Assembly: GCA_009739215.1 (NCBI GenBank) | Contig: VSJF01000010.1 | Location: 992,001-1,056,000, forward strand | DNA: 64,000 nt | DNA from: Floccularia luteovirens | Taxonomy: Eukaryota > Basidiomycota > Agaricomycetes > Agaricales > Squamanitaceae | Reading direction: 5' to 3' | Shown: positions 49,160-61,600 of the stretch, one piece after another | Layout: the number at the start of each line of letters is the position of its first letter | How positions within the stretch are numbered: position 1 is the stretch's first letter | The notes under the pieces: generated by a model | The model's database searches: none | Seen by the model: only the letters and a program-made list of their open reading frames with translations | Told to the model about the DNA's origin: nothing | Program-made: the position numbers and the translations under genes

Positions 49160-51442
49160 ATGAAGAGTACAATAGTTGCTTTGACAGCTGGGATCCTGCT
49201 GGTGGCAGGTTATCCTACAGTTGGTCCAACTTCTACTTTGACCATCTCGAACGAAATTCTTGCTCCAGATGGCTTTGAACGCTCGTGAGTATTGCACCCT
49301 TTAATCTGTCGCTATATTCTCACTGTCTTCTGACAGAACAACGGTCGTCAACGGCATATTCCCTGGCCCCTTGATAAAAGCTAAAAAAGTTTGTCACCGT
49401 GAAGCAAAAACTCGAACTCAACTAATCCAAGTCCAGGGAGACAAATTCAAACTGAAAGTAGATAACAGGCTCAATGACGTCAATATGCTCCGAAGTACCA
49501 GCGTAGTAAGTGTGGTGGAAATTCTGTAAGGAACCATGATTAAATAAATGCCTTTCAGCATTGGCATGGAATTTTCCAGGACAAGACAAACTGGGCAGAT
49601 GGTGTTTCAGGCGTCAGCCAGTGCCCAATCTCACCTAACCACACCTTTACATATCAGTTCACTGGCTATGATCAAGCTGGAACGTTTTGGTATCATTCTC
49701 ATTTTGGTATGTTCCTGTCATTTTCCGCAATATTCCAGATTCGTCCTCACCGTACGTAGGTACTCAGTATTGTGATGGTCTCCGTGGACCTATGGTCGTA
49801 TACGACCCACAAGATCCCCACCGCTCGTTGTATGATGGTAAGTTTTGTATTTAGCTGACATACTTCGATATTAATATTACTGCAACCAGTTGATGATGGT
49901 CAGTCTGATTAACGTAAAATATTTGCACGACGATATTTTATTCCACTTTGCAGACACCACAGTAATCACAGTTGGAGAATGGTTCTCTTACCACTTTTCT
50001 TATGAGGCCTGTAACCCACTGACATGTTACATAGGTATCATCGCTTTGCGGCAATCGTGGAACAAGCCATCGCCATTGCAGATGCCACTCTGATCAATGG
50101 GAAGGGACGCTATGTTGGCGGACCTGAGGTCGACCTAGCAATCATGAACGTCAAGCGTGGAAAACGATACCGATTCAGGCTCATCTCTGTAGCTTGCGAC
50201 CCGAATTATATTTTCTCTATTGATAACCATCCGATGACTATCATCGAAGTTGATGGGGAAGCCACGAAACCTCATACTGTGGACAGCCTAAGGATATTTA
50301 CAGGTATGGTCTCTGAATTTTGCACATATAGGTATGAAACTAAAATACCATTAGGCCAGCGTTATTCATTTGTTCTAAATGCCAACCAACCTGTTGATAA
50401 TTACTGGGTTCGTGCGCTCCCAAGCACTGGAAATAGTGGTCTTTCCAACGGATTCAAGGGTGGTTTGAATTCTGCGATCCTACGGTATCATGGTGCACCC
50501 GCTCGCGACCCAACGTCAAAACAGAAAAATGGTTCTCTCCTTCAGGAGTGGGATCTTGTGCCGTTGACGAATCCAGCCGCTCCTGGGGGTCATTACCCAG
50601 GAGGTGCTGACTTAACCTTCAATCTCACATTCCAATACGACGAACCGTCATTCAGGTTCTTCATCAATAATTTGTCTTGGGTTTCCCCTTCTGTGCCAGT
50701 ACTTTTGCAGATTTTAAGTGGTGCCAAGAAGGCTCAAGATCTCCTTCCTCAAGGATCCGTGTTTACTTTACCAAGGAACAAGGTTATTGAGATCAACATG
50801 CCTGGTGGTCTGATTGGTGGACCGGTGGGTGCTTATTGCATGCTATATTGATACATTACTCAGACATTATCAATATTCAGCATCCTTTCCATCTTCATGG
50901 TGTACGTCTATTTCCTTATCCAATAACTATTTCTGTGGCTGATAAAACTGTAGCATTCATTTAGCGTCATAAAAAGCGCCGAGTCTCCAGGGTACAACTA
51001 CATTAACCCCCCTCGTAGAGATGTTGTTGCAGCAAGCAACTTCTCGGACATTGTTTCTGTCAGGTTCGTTACTGATAATACTGGACCATGGTTCTTCCAC
51101 TGGTAGGTCGATCTAATGCACAACAAGCATTGACTCTTGATTGATTCCATTTTTTAGCCATATTGACTGGCATTTGGAGATGTAAGCTACTAAATATTCA
51201 CATATCGATTGACACTCACGTCTTATATTAGGGGGTTGGCAGTCGTCTTTGCTGAGGATACCGGTGAAACACCAAATGATATTCCTGTGCCTGGTGGGTG
51301 TACTTGCTTTCGATCGTCTTGCTTTGGCTCACTTAAGTCTTTCAAAGATACTTGGAAGGATCTCTGTCCCATCTATGACTCCCTACCACCTTCTGCAACT
51401 TATATCAACATGCTACCACACCCATCTTCTCATCAAGTTTAG
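49160..51442 (+). CDS. Laccase (multicopper oxidase)
   Basis: Secreted blue copper oxidase that oxidises phenols with reduction of oxygen to water. The start at 49160 gives a signal peptide ([20 protein letters not shown]). All four copper signatures are present after splicing: L1 HWHGIFQ, L2 [21 protein letters not shown]3 HPFHLHGH, and L4 [18 protein letters not shown]. The residue ten after the L4 cysteine is Leu, the axial position usually linked with medium to high redox potential. Other family blocks are [15 protein letters not shown] and [11 protein letters not shown]. Over ten exons, one of them only 9 bases (49890-49898). The C-terminus is [20 protein letters not shown], ending at 51442. 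No disruption seen. Likely roles are lignin or phenolic modification, pigmentation or fruiting. Confidence 0.93.
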
Positions 51443-52387
51443 ACTAGCTTTCTCCTTATCCGTTATATACTCAGTGTTGCTTTGCTCCCGTAGTTACCTA
51501 AGATAATATACTACCCCAGGACTTTCTTTTGATAAACAAGACGATATATCTGTTAAGTAAACATTCAACCTAGTGTAAGCAGAACAAACCGATCAACTTG
51601 GTAAATAAGAGCTGACCAGAGCCAGTTTCAACAAACTCGTTCTTTCAAGATTACTGCTGAGTTATACATGGTATAATGACGTAAATTAAAATCTTAACGG
51701 GACCGAATTTACTTGGTGCTGAGACATTTACACAAATGGCTTCTGTCATATAACCTTCATTTTGCGATCAGAATTCTCGAATCTAACCATATTAGTATTG
51801 CAATTACAAGCTGATAGATTTATATCAGTCGGCGATTTGTAAAGAATTTCGAGCACATCATGGTCCAGGATATATTCGCAACGTTAAGGGTTCATCGACA
51901 TCAGTGACGACATTCCATCTGGAGACCTGATCATGAGTACTGAGTACTGAGTCTTAATCCAGATTACCCCCCAATACATGCTTCTGGGGTAAAGCACGCT
52001 TGATAATTATCGATCATTTCATTTCTTACAGGGATGAGGGATATAAGTACATCTATTTTTATTCAAGCGGCAGTGACATTTTTAAAGATTTACTCATGGT
52101 TGATGCAGTGACTGATGTGTTGATTGCACGGCACTTGGGAAATGATTAATGAAGTTTCGCTTTTCATTCCATATATTAAGTTCTAGAAAACGGATCATAA
52201 AACAGTAGATCCAGGATAACAGAAGCGTTGCAGGGTAAAAGTAAATATTGTGCTTATACGCGCGGAGATTAGAAACAAATACTGCCCCTGTTAACTTCAG
52301 ACATTGCTCGCGTTCTGTGCTGTCAGCGTAGCACTCGCAAACCTAGGAACTGGTCTGAAGCCACTGTTTGGAAGCCGGACGTGAACT
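51443..52387. other. Convergent intergenic region between laccase and endoglucanase
   Basis: About 945 bases holding the 3' ends of two facing genes. Only a small direct repeat (TGAGTAC units near 51934-51950) stands out. No coding sequence. Confidence 0.45.
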
Positions 52388-54334
52388 TTACGCGCCCTTC
52401 TGAGACCCCGAATTTGGTGCGAGGCAACTCTTTACAAGGAGCGTGTCGGTCCATCCCGAGCCGCTGTTCGCTGGGGTTTCGCCTATATTAGATTATTATA
52501 CATCATTAGTGATGCTAAGTGGAACGACCCGAGGTGAGTGTAGCACTGACCGAGCACATAGCTTGGGTCAAAGTTTCCGGCAGCCCAGCCGATATAGCCC
52601 AAAAATACTACACGGGTAAAGACAATCACTTATGAGCCTGAAAATCTCAAACGAAAATTTGTAGATTTTCTAACCATCCGAGTTCTTTGCCTGGAAAGCG
52701 ATTTGCTCGCAAAGGAAGGTGACGCAAGAGTCTGTGTTACCACCACCTGATTCAGTGTTAAACGCTTGACGGCCGTTGCATCTTAGCCATTGGGCAAGGG
52801 GAGCCCATGCTTCGTCAATATTAGAAGTTACACAATCGCTAATATGACAAGTTATTATCAGAACACATTATTTATATAGAAATACCTATAGAGTCGGATG
52901 GTTAAGCATACCTGTGAGTACCTGAGTTATCGCTATCGAGATATTTGTGGACGTCGAATACAAGGTTGGTTTTACTGCCATCGGGATTGGTTACTTTGTT
53001 TAGCGCATCGGCTGAGCCATTTGAGACAAAAGTTGCGGCCGATGTCCAGTTATTTCCTGGAAGGAGAATGATTTGTGATGTTGCGCTACGAATTGTAGAG
53101 CGTTAAATTCTTTTTTCCTTAACAATACAATTGTGAATATCTACCCTGCGTTTCGGATAGCGGTAACTGCTGCCTGTACAGATGTTGCCCATGCAGTGAT
53201 ATCGGGGATGTCATGAGGCTCATTCATACTGTATAATACGAGTCAAAGCTTCGCGATGCCAAAAACGTAGATTAAACCCACATTCCGAAAATTATCTTAG
53301 GGTTAGACTGGTATTTCGTCGCAATGGCGCTCCAAAGGCTGGCGAATTGTTCATTTGTGGGTCCACCTTGTCCAATGATCTGATCAATGCGATTCAGGTG
53401 CCATAGTTGTATACAAGAAACGATATTATTACCTTCTGGTTCCACCTGGCATAGTTGTGGATGTCGATAATGCAAGAAGCGCCAGTTGCCAAACATGTTT
53501 GTACAAGGTCGTCGTACTTTGCGAAATTGGTTTCATCTATTGGACCGCCAAGGACATCGTTTGTCAGGAACTGCCAGCCTACTGGAAGCCGGAAGGTGTT
53601 GAAGCCATCGTCGTTAACGAAATGTTGCATCTGGCCAGCACCATCCGCGCCTGCATGTGTTGTGGTATGTACCAGTAAGTAATAGAAAGAGTTAGGATCA
53701 CATACCGTAGTATTTAGTCAATGGTGGCCAAGCGGCACTTGCTGTACAGCTCTGGTATAAGGCTTAGATTATCCGTGGAGTAAACAATTGATTGTTCATT
53801 GAACTCACACCATCGCTGTTACATCCAAAATCAAATCCGGCGATATTTATACCAGTGAATTTTAACGTTCCAGCTGTGTTAGGGGGGCTGTTTACTGTGC
53901 ATAAACCAGTTGGCCCACTGAAGGTCGTCGTGGGAGTGCTTGGCGCTGTAGGTGTTGGACCTGTTGGAGCCGGACCTACACCTGGAAGACATTGAGAATA
54001 GACTGTAATATTGTAGGGGTTGGTTTATGTCGAAATTTGTAAATTTGGATACTCCTTACAGTCATTATTTTTTGTGCATACAGATCCTGTGACACATGTT
54101 GTTGGGCCTGTCCAACCCTGGGTAGTCGTTTTCGTCAATTGAAGCTAAATTCAGTTTTCTTCCTGTTATGCTTACAGTCCCTCCACCTGGAGCAAAGCAA
54201 AAAATATACTTAATGGCAAGTCATGATTCAGATGTTGCACGAAACTTACATTGTCCGTATATAGGCGACTGGCCACGTACCGAAATAGTGCTGAGGCTAA
54301 GAAGTGCAAGAGCATGAGCGAGTTTGACGGGCAT
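52388..54334 (-). CDS. Endo-beta-1,4-glucanase, CBM1 plus GH5 (subfamily 5-like)
   Basis: Secreted cellulase cutting internal bonds of cellulose. The start at 54334 gives a signal peptide (MPVKLAHALALLSLSTISVR). An N-terminal fungal cellulose-binding module follows: SPIYGQCGG, then GWTGPTTCVTGSVC and YSQCLPG; it is assembled from several exons, including one of 11 bases (54176-54186). A Pro/Thr linker leads to the GH5 domain: FTGINIAGFDFGCNSDG, FNTFRLPVGWQFLTNDVLGG and TGASCIIDIHNYARW. The acid/base glutamate is in IFGMWVMNEPHDIPD and the nucleophile in AFNTESGGGNTDSCV. The C-terminus is FLGYIGWAAGNFDPSYV then SGWTDTLLVKSCLAPNS, with the stop at 52388-52390. The gene has about ten introns and both catalytic residues are present. 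It faces the laccase tail-to-tail. Confidence 0.92.
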
Positions 54335-55016
54335 CGTGACGCTGAAACTACCTATGTGCCGTTTCATCTCATTAAATATTGACTGACAGTTATAAACTTA
54401 GCTCGGGGCGACTGAATTGTCACCGAGAAAGAACTCCGGAGATGGGCAGCGGTCCTTTGCAATTAATACGCATTATGACTACGTGGCTTTCTGCATTCTC
54501 TCCACGTCCAAGAAACCTGAGTTCCGGGCTATTATCGCGGCAACGTCGGTCGTTGGCGCAGGTTTCGTGCTGAGGTCAATGCCGTAATTAAAGATGTTCG
54601 AACTTCTATTTCACCGTCAATGAACCTGCTTGATGTAAGTAGTCTCTGCAGTCATAAGTCATTTGTGATCCTTCTATTCAGGTCTCTCTCATAGCTATAG
54701 ATTGTGACCGGTTTTTAAAGTGAATCCGTATATCTCCGGCAGATAAGGCTTCTTCCATAATACAACTTGTTGCTTGGATGGGAAACTATCTTCTATTCAG
54801 ATTGCATTAGAGAGTATTTACATTCAGCATAAGTTCAGACTTTAATGAAGATCGAACATACTCGATATGCATGTTGAAGTATTCTGACAATGGCAAAGGC
54901 CCCCATTGCAAACAAGTCCAAGCAATCACAACAATCGGCAAAATCCGGTCTTTGTGTCAATCCACACACCCTGCGTGCATACAACAAACCTCAACCGCGT
55001 TCCGAATCACAATCCA
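54335..55016. other. Divergent intergenic region between the endoglucanase and DCP1
   Basis: Holds both promoters. A TTTATAA-like box on the minus strand near 54390-54397 could serve the endoglucanase. In-frame ATG at 54906 could extend DCP1 leftwards. Nothing else recognised. Confidence 0.4.
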
Positions 55017-57470
55017 ATGGGTCCTCCACGACGTACTCAAGCAGAAATAAATTACAATATGTCTCAACAACTAGCAGGCATGATGCTCAATCAACAGCAT
55101 TCAATCTCAGACCAACAATCACCCCCGCAACACCCACCAAATTCGCAACCAGCTGCTAAAGCGAATGGTGGCATGTCAGCCGCTTCAAGATATACTCATA
55201 ACCTCAAGGTTTTACGTAGGCGTGACTCGTCTATCATGTCGATAATTGATCAATTTACGCATGTCTGCGTCTACCATCATAATGGGCAGAAGTGGGAGAA
55301 ACATGGCTTTGAAGGGAGCATGTTTTTATATGAAAGGTGACCCTAGCAAGGACCAAAAATTCATCCTCTAGTTAACATTTGTCTCACTCCAGAAATACGT
55401 ATCCACCCTACGGCTTCTATATTTTGAATCGTGTTGGCATGGATGACTATATCCAAAATCTATACCCCGAGGATGACATTGCAGAATTGCGTGGTATTCT
55501 CATGATTAGATCCCATCCTGACTTTACGGCGAAAAGATTAGCGAGAATTCGTGCTTCATTACATGATACCTCAGATCGTTTCTCCGATGTATTTGCTCTC
55601 CCTGATAAATTGGATGGGAAGGATGAACGCCAATCTTCTACGGTTGGTTTGTGGTATTTTGCAATGGCAGAGAATAGAGAACCGATGATTGATGTAATGC
55701 TTCGGTACGATTTCTGTAGACTTTATCGAGTATCTTTTTCATCCCCTATTCTAGATTACATTCTTACATCAAGAAGAACCTGCCTTATCCTGAAGAATAT
55801 AGGTATGGTCCAGATAGACCACCCCCTCCTAATCCCAATCCACAACCAACCAAATCGTCGAAGCATAGTAATGCATTATTATTTATTTGGCCCATCTCTT
55901 TGCTTATTCCCTCTAATTTCTAGGACATACAAATTCAACTATATCGGATACAAATCAAGAATCACAGTCTGATAGCGACCATGGAGGGAGTAAAGTTGAA
56001 AACCCGAACAGAAATTCCATGTCAAGTTACGGCGACATATCTGAAATTGATAGATTATTTGCCAAACTCGGGCCGTCTACTAGTGCATCAGTGACAGGGA
56101 CCGCAGCACCTACCAAAACCTCTAGCATGACTGTCGAATCACTCTTTGCAGCGCTTGGCGGGACGGATCTCGCAAAGACGTGTTATACTTCTCCTGAACA
56201 TGTTCATACTACCCAAGCTTCATCCTCTACAACTGGCATTAGTCTTCTTGACTCTATATTTGCCTCAGCTACCAATAACTCTACGCCAACACACTCACCT
56301 TCTGACTCCTTTCATACAGAGAAAACTGCGTTGATGAATCATGCCTTACAACGCCCTACCGAACCTATTCTCCATAACAACAACCGTGGACACTCAACTC
56401 ACGTTAGTGGGTTTGAAGCAGACGATGATCACGGAAAGCAAAGCAGCGACTCGGACGGTGGATATTCCGAGTCGAGCACCGTTCTTGACCCTGAGGCAGG
56501 TGAAGAGCTGCAAGCTGCTGGTGCCAGTGCAGGTCGACCACTCTTTGCTTATCCTCGTGTGGATGATCTCAGGACGAGGCGTCGAGAAGTTGACGGCGAT
56601 GTGACCCCTCGTGCCCCTCCAAGCAACGGACTTTTTGATAATGTACAGTCCTCATGGCCTGGTTCACACACACATGACGTCAGAGACGCGGATGTGGATG
56701 ATATTGTCGAGCTCGACTTTGCAGACACGAGCGCGCTTAGTGATATGGAACAATTTGGACGTGTGATGCGCGCCAAAAAGGAAAAGACTTTGTCTGGTGA
56801 AGCCCAAAGTGAGACAGAAGGGAGGGAAAGGGCTGGAGGTAGAGGCAAAAAGAGAGAAAGAAAGAGGAAAGAAAAGGAACCGACACCACAAAAGCCACAA
56901 CTCATCGGAAATGGACATTCTACCCGTAGGGATACTATCAGGAATCCGGTAACAAATACGGTTTTCAATACTGGTTTCAATCCAGATTCACCGCCTGCTT
57001 CACCATCTCCGGAGCCTCCAGAGCCTGGCGCATCGAACTATCTTAACATTTCAACTCCACCTTATAAAACAGTTTCCCTACCTAATGGAACTGCTACCCC
57101 TACAAGCAAGCGTGTCCGTAATGGGCGACCAGGTAACACGAGCACAAGAGACGAACAGGCTGTTCGAAGTTTATTCTCTCCTAAAGTCCAGGGAAATACG
57201 AAACAACAATCAATACCACTAGATGCCAACACCTTAAGTCAAAGTGTTGTCATGGCGCTGGATTCGCCAAGAAAAAATCAGATAAGAGCATCAGTTGATC
57301 TTGGGGACGAGGACAAAAGTATGATTGTGGAAGAAGTGATCAGGTTGCTTCATGTTCGTACTTTCTCTTTCATCAATGGTGATCAAAAATCTCATATATT
57401 GGTAACACAGACGGATAGATCATTTGTAGACCGCCTGTGTGAGGACTACGCACGCAAGATTGGTGTGTGA
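55017..57470 (+). CDS. DCP1: mRNA-decapping factor Dcp1
   Basis: Activator of the decapping enzyme Dcp2 in cytoplasmic mRNA decay. I prefer the ATG at 55017 (MGPPRRTQAEINYNMSQQLA); an upstream in-frame one at 54906 adds a non-conserved leader. The EVH1-like Dcp1 domain covers NLKVLRRRDSSIMSIIDQFT, HVCVYHHNGQKWEKHGFEGS, NTYPPYGFYILNRVGMDDYI and GLWYFAMAENREPMIDVMLR. A long, mostly disordered C-terminal region follows, rich in Ser/Thr/Pro. It includes repeated short motifs (IDRLFAKLG, VESLFAALGG, LLDSIFASAT), an acidic patch and a basic stretch (GRGKKRERKRKEKEPTPQKP). The last exon ends DRLCEDYARKIGV. A 57-base intron near 57355-57411 has no stop and keeps the frame, so it could be retained. 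Identification rests on the N-terminal domain. Confidence 0.88.
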
Positions 57471-57903
57471 ATGATTGCATGCTGTACAGATGGTGCGCAG
57501 CGGATCAAGTGGTTGTGGTTGTGCTGGTTCCTAAATATGTGACTGCAGTGGGCAGGCCGCAACCCTATTGCAACGGTAGATGTTCCGTTTTGGCTCGTAA
57601 TTTCTTTATTTTACCGCGATTATTCCAATATTGCACTACTTCACGTTCCTCGCTCCATCATTGTACATTCTGAACAACACATCCCTCCCTTTTTTTGTAC
57701 TCATGACCAGCACCATGGACTACCATTTGTCATGCCATCTTAAATGAAGTAATGTAATAACGTACTGTATTGCACGATCATGATGTATTTTGATAATATC
57801 TGTCCTCTCCTTTACCAAGTAGCAACTTTTACTCTCTTTACCCCCGAAACGCTGTGACGGCATGACCTTTTGTGTGACAGCGTGAATATCACGTGTACGT
57901 GAA
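57471..57903. other. Intergenic region between DCP1 and the unidentified gene
   Basis: About 430 bases, nothing recognised apart from the DCP1 3' flank. Confidence 0.4.
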
Positions 57904-58784
57904 ATGTTGTTTGGTACACACGTTGCAACCAAACAAATCGTGACAAAAAATTTGGATGTGGAAAGAAACAACCCAAAGAGTCAAGTAATGAGTTACATTG
58001 CTCGTGTAACGCAGCAACGTTCTGCTATCAAAGAAGGACTCAAAATTGTGCGTAAAGTCGTCGCAGGAACGCCAACATTAGATGGGTTCACTACAGCCGA
58101 ACTTTACCGACTTGCTCTGAAGGAAGAGCCGTCTGCGGACTTCGTCAAGTACGAAACTGCACCTGTCAAGCCGCCCAGTACGCGTGGAAAGGAGCGCGTC
58201 GCGCCACCTACTCCTCCGCACCCAGAACATCCAATAAGGTCTATTGCGTATGTTCTTTGTCATAATCTTGTCTTTTTTGATTCTTATGTGCATGAAGCTT
58301 TTTGAAACAGAAGGTGCTTCCAATCATGGAGAGCAGCAAAGAAATCAAAACGGTCCGCGTGACACGTACGCAAACGCAACTGCCACCGACTCTAAAACCT
58401 AGCGGACAAATCGGGAAAGCACGTTCAGAAGCCCAGGCAGATACAGTCACACCTACACCCGCAACGGTGTGGGTTTGGAAAGCGGTCCCGAATCACTTGC
58501 GTCCAAAGCCCAAAACGCGTGATATCGTAGAACCACGCTTTGGGTCGGAAGTAGGTGCTGGTGAGGACTGGAGTCATCTAAACAAGAGGCGCAGAAAGGC
58601 TCGGGCAGGCAAAGTGTACAGGGATATCGGCATAATGAAACTTGTTAACGAACAAAGAGCTGTGAAGATGGCGGGCGGGGAACATAGTAACCAAAACGGA
58701 CTGCTGAAGAAACGTGGTAATACCGCGGTATTGATGGGGGACACTGATGGATTGAGAGAAGTGTCATCGCATCCTGTTTCATAA
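57904..58784 (+). CDS. Unidentified basic protein, two exons
   Basis: I do not recognise the family. Exon 1 (57904-58247) reads MSYIARVTQQRSAIKEGLKI, VVAGTPTLDGFTTAELYRLA, and a proline-rich segment ending HPEHPIRSIA. A 50-base GT-AG intron (58248-58297) joins it in frame to FLKQKVLPIMESSKEIKTVR, giving a protein of about 275 residues with a tryptophan-bearing block (ATVWVWKAVPNHLRPKPKTR) and a basic segment (SHLNKRRRKARAGKVYRDIG). The frame-keeping splice and even codon use support a real gene. The start could be 57904 (MLFGTHVATKQIVTK) or the later MSYIAR. High Arg/Lys content suggests nucleic-acid or ribosome association, possibly mitochondrial; that is a guess. Confidence 0.6.
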
Positions 58785-60019
58785 CCAAGGAAAATAGACA
58801 TACTTTGATTTCTGCAGAATCAAGTTCATTGAGCCGTACACCAGATCATTATCTCGAGAACAACCTACGGGGCAGTACCAAACTGGCCCGCCCTTCCCAA
58901 TATCAGATCGGCCAACCGAAGAACACAGAGCTAGGTGTTCCCATGATCACCCTATCTACAGCTATATAATTGTACCTCTGAAGTTCCCCTTGCCAGAATC
59001 ACGTTCAGAAGAAGGTGAAACAGATCAGAAGACTCCCCGTGCACATTTCGTGCCCAAACCAAATACCCATCAGAAGTCTTTGTTGAAAATGTCGCTGATG
59101 TGATTCATTGTCCGGTGGCATTCCCCTTTCTTAATTAAAAGGACCTCACTTGCGATGTTCCTGCCATTTTAGAGTCTTGGCAGATCTCAGCATCAGCGCA
59201 TGTTGCGGTGCTGAAGGTATACGTCCAATGTGATCAGGCTTCCCGCATTGTTCCATGATAGTAAACACGTAAATATCTTGTTTTACTGGTCTCACCAGCA
59301 CGAATGTCCATGGCAGAGCGGAACGAAAAATCTTCTTTCAGACTCTTCTGTGTTCTGATCTCAACAGTTGCAGCGGGTTTTCCCACCAGTCTCTTTGACG
59401 AACGTTCATCGTCACTAGATTTCACAACAGACCATGTATATTCATCAATATGATTGGTTCTTGTCTTCTTTTTCGGGCTTAGTCTCTAGTATAATGTTTC
59501 CGCTACCTAGGGATGGATCATTGAAGCGCTTTGTTCTGGGCATCGGAAGGTTTTCTCCGTCATCATGATAACATGTCGACAACGGTTAGAAGCGACTTTA
59601 ATCAGTTGCAAGCGGGTTGGAAAGATGTTCATGATTTTTTTAAATCCATAGCACTCTATGACGTTCTTTTGTCCCAGTGACTACGAGACGAACCAAACCA
59701 TGAATATAAAATCCCAAACAGGACACATATGCAATATCACAAGTATATCTTCTTATTGTACATATATTATTACATGACGTTGTCACAACCAGTACCAATG
59801 CATAAAATAGAGGGCCAAAGGAGGGTGGGTGGTGGAAGTAGATAACCAAGGGTATAAAACAAATTTTGTAGTGGCTTTTGGGGCCACTACAGGGGGAGAA
59901 ACAAAGTACTTAAGTTTAAGGAAAGGCGTACCTCCGTATACAGTGTTGAGAAATAAGATGAAACCTAAGAACCCATTAAACGCAAATGTACAATCTTTCT
60001 CTCTATCCATGCTGTGGGA
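58785..60019. other. Intergenic region left of the DUF6534-like gene
   Basis: No confident gene over 1.2 kb. A 63-codon basic frame on the minus strand at 59234-59425 was considered and rejected. Confidence 0.4.
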
Positions 60020-61600
60020 CTATGATACTATTGCGATCCGAGTTATATCTTCTGTTTCAGAAGATGATTCTTCGTCTAGTTTCCTCAGGCGATCAGAAGA
60101 AAGGTATCCTTTTGTCTCGTTCGGAGTGTCAAGGGAACCATGTCCAGGCAACGGGGGTATTTCAGCCCCCATATTCCGCCGCAATGGGATGTCGTCTATC
60201 CTGATTGTCATACGATCACGAGAGACTTGGATACGAGACAGTGTTGTCTCCCTTAAGCCTGAACTTGATCCTTCTGTAGCTGTCCGCAAGGCTTCCCGTG
60301 AGGCGGACATTTCTATACGGTTGTTAAGAATCACGAGCATAGTGTTAGCATATAGCTTGGCGATAGTGACGCCTGCGATGATAAAGGTGTCGGTGAATAT
60401 GAAGTATAGGATCAGATGAGCAATTGCGAGGAATGCTAGAAGCGCGCAAAGATCGTTGTCAGTGCCAGTAAATGTTTCATTAATACCACTGTAGATATAT
60501 ATACCTGTCAGAATACCAGTCTCAACAGTTATTCGGATGAGTCGAGTGATCAAAATATGTGTTCTGTCAAATCCTGCCCCACTACGGAGGAGCTATCCCA
60601 GAAAATCAGGTTTTTCCGGGTGAAAATCATGTGGTTGCGTACATAATATGGTACAGCGATGGCAATAAGGACATCGCACAAGGCGCCTATTCCATTCCAA
60701 ATCTGTGACGAAGAGCGTATCAACACCAAATATACTCAGACACTGGAGATTGCCATATCACTTACCCCAACCGATATCAGCGTGGTGCTTTTCAAGGTGT
60801 CAAAGCTTCCGGCCATGAAGAATTGTACAGCCGATGCAATTGCGGCGATTCCCGATGTAAACGCAAACTGTATCATATATCACATGAAGTAGGACATAGT
60901 AGTGAGCACCGAATGGGTCGGATAGATCTATTGCCACTCACCAAACCAATCGTGTACGGTACTACCTTCGATCCTCGTGATATGATAGTAATTCGGTATG
61001 CGAAGAATGTTTGTCCAATCAATCCCGCTGCAGACGTAGTCCACATAAGGATCCGACAAGACATTTGACAACAACGAATGTTGGGTAACAACTCACCGAA
61101 ACCACCAGATATTGGTATTGTGAACCAATGTGTATGTATATCATCAAGCGTGACTTTATTCCCAAAACCAAGCACGAACACCACATATGCGTCCCGTGTA
61201 ATAATTATTGTTTGTACAATATCAGATACAAAAATGGAGTAAACCATTGTTTTGATGAGTAGTCGGTCTTTTGGGAAGGAGACATAGTATGTGTCTTAAG
61301 AGGGTATATTTAGTGAGTCGCGAAAGAGGGACAGTGGTGGTGAAATAGAACTGGAGATACTCACACACTTGCACACATAGTACCCCCAGCAAAGCCCAGT
61401 TTAATATAAGACTAATGAGCTGGACAGCAACATGAGCAGAGGACGTAGCATTGAATCAAAAGGACTGCTAACCAAGGACCCAGCCCTAACAACGGGCGAA
61501 CGCAATAGCCGACGCGTATCAACAAAAAGTTAAGCTCTTCGGATTTTGTTACTCACAAGGAGGTCACGTCGAGATCGTTAGGAGCTCCCTGGTCATCCAT
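60020..61600 (-). CDS. Fungal multi-pass membrane protein, DUF6534-like
   Basis: Member of a large, uncharacterised 7TM family abundant in Agaricomycetes; plasma-membrane location is likely and function unknown. The start at 61600 opens MDDQGAPNDLDVTSL. The next exon encodes LISLILNWALLGVLCVQV (first membrane helix), spliced to YVSFPKDRLLIKTMVYSIFV, which carries the family's Y-x-x-FPKDR-like loop. Further helices are readable (ILMWTTSAAGLIGQTFFAYR, LCALLAFLAIAHLILYF), and the last domain has TVETGILTG and AKLYANTMLVILNNR, the most diagnostic DUF6534 block. The cytosolic tail is charged and Ser/Arg-rich and ends at 60020. The splice joining the first two exons is uncertain. A purine-rich plus-strand patch at 61621-61655 forms a pyrimidine-rich leader for this gene. 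Confidence 0.78.

Noticed and set aside
51934..51950. Short direct repeat of TGAGTAC units
   Set aside because: Only two to three units; consistent with chance slippage and not part of any recognised element.
59234..59425. 63-codon basic minus-strand frame
   Set aside because: Composition is gene-like but there is no family resemblance, no convincing upstream exon and no conserved motif.
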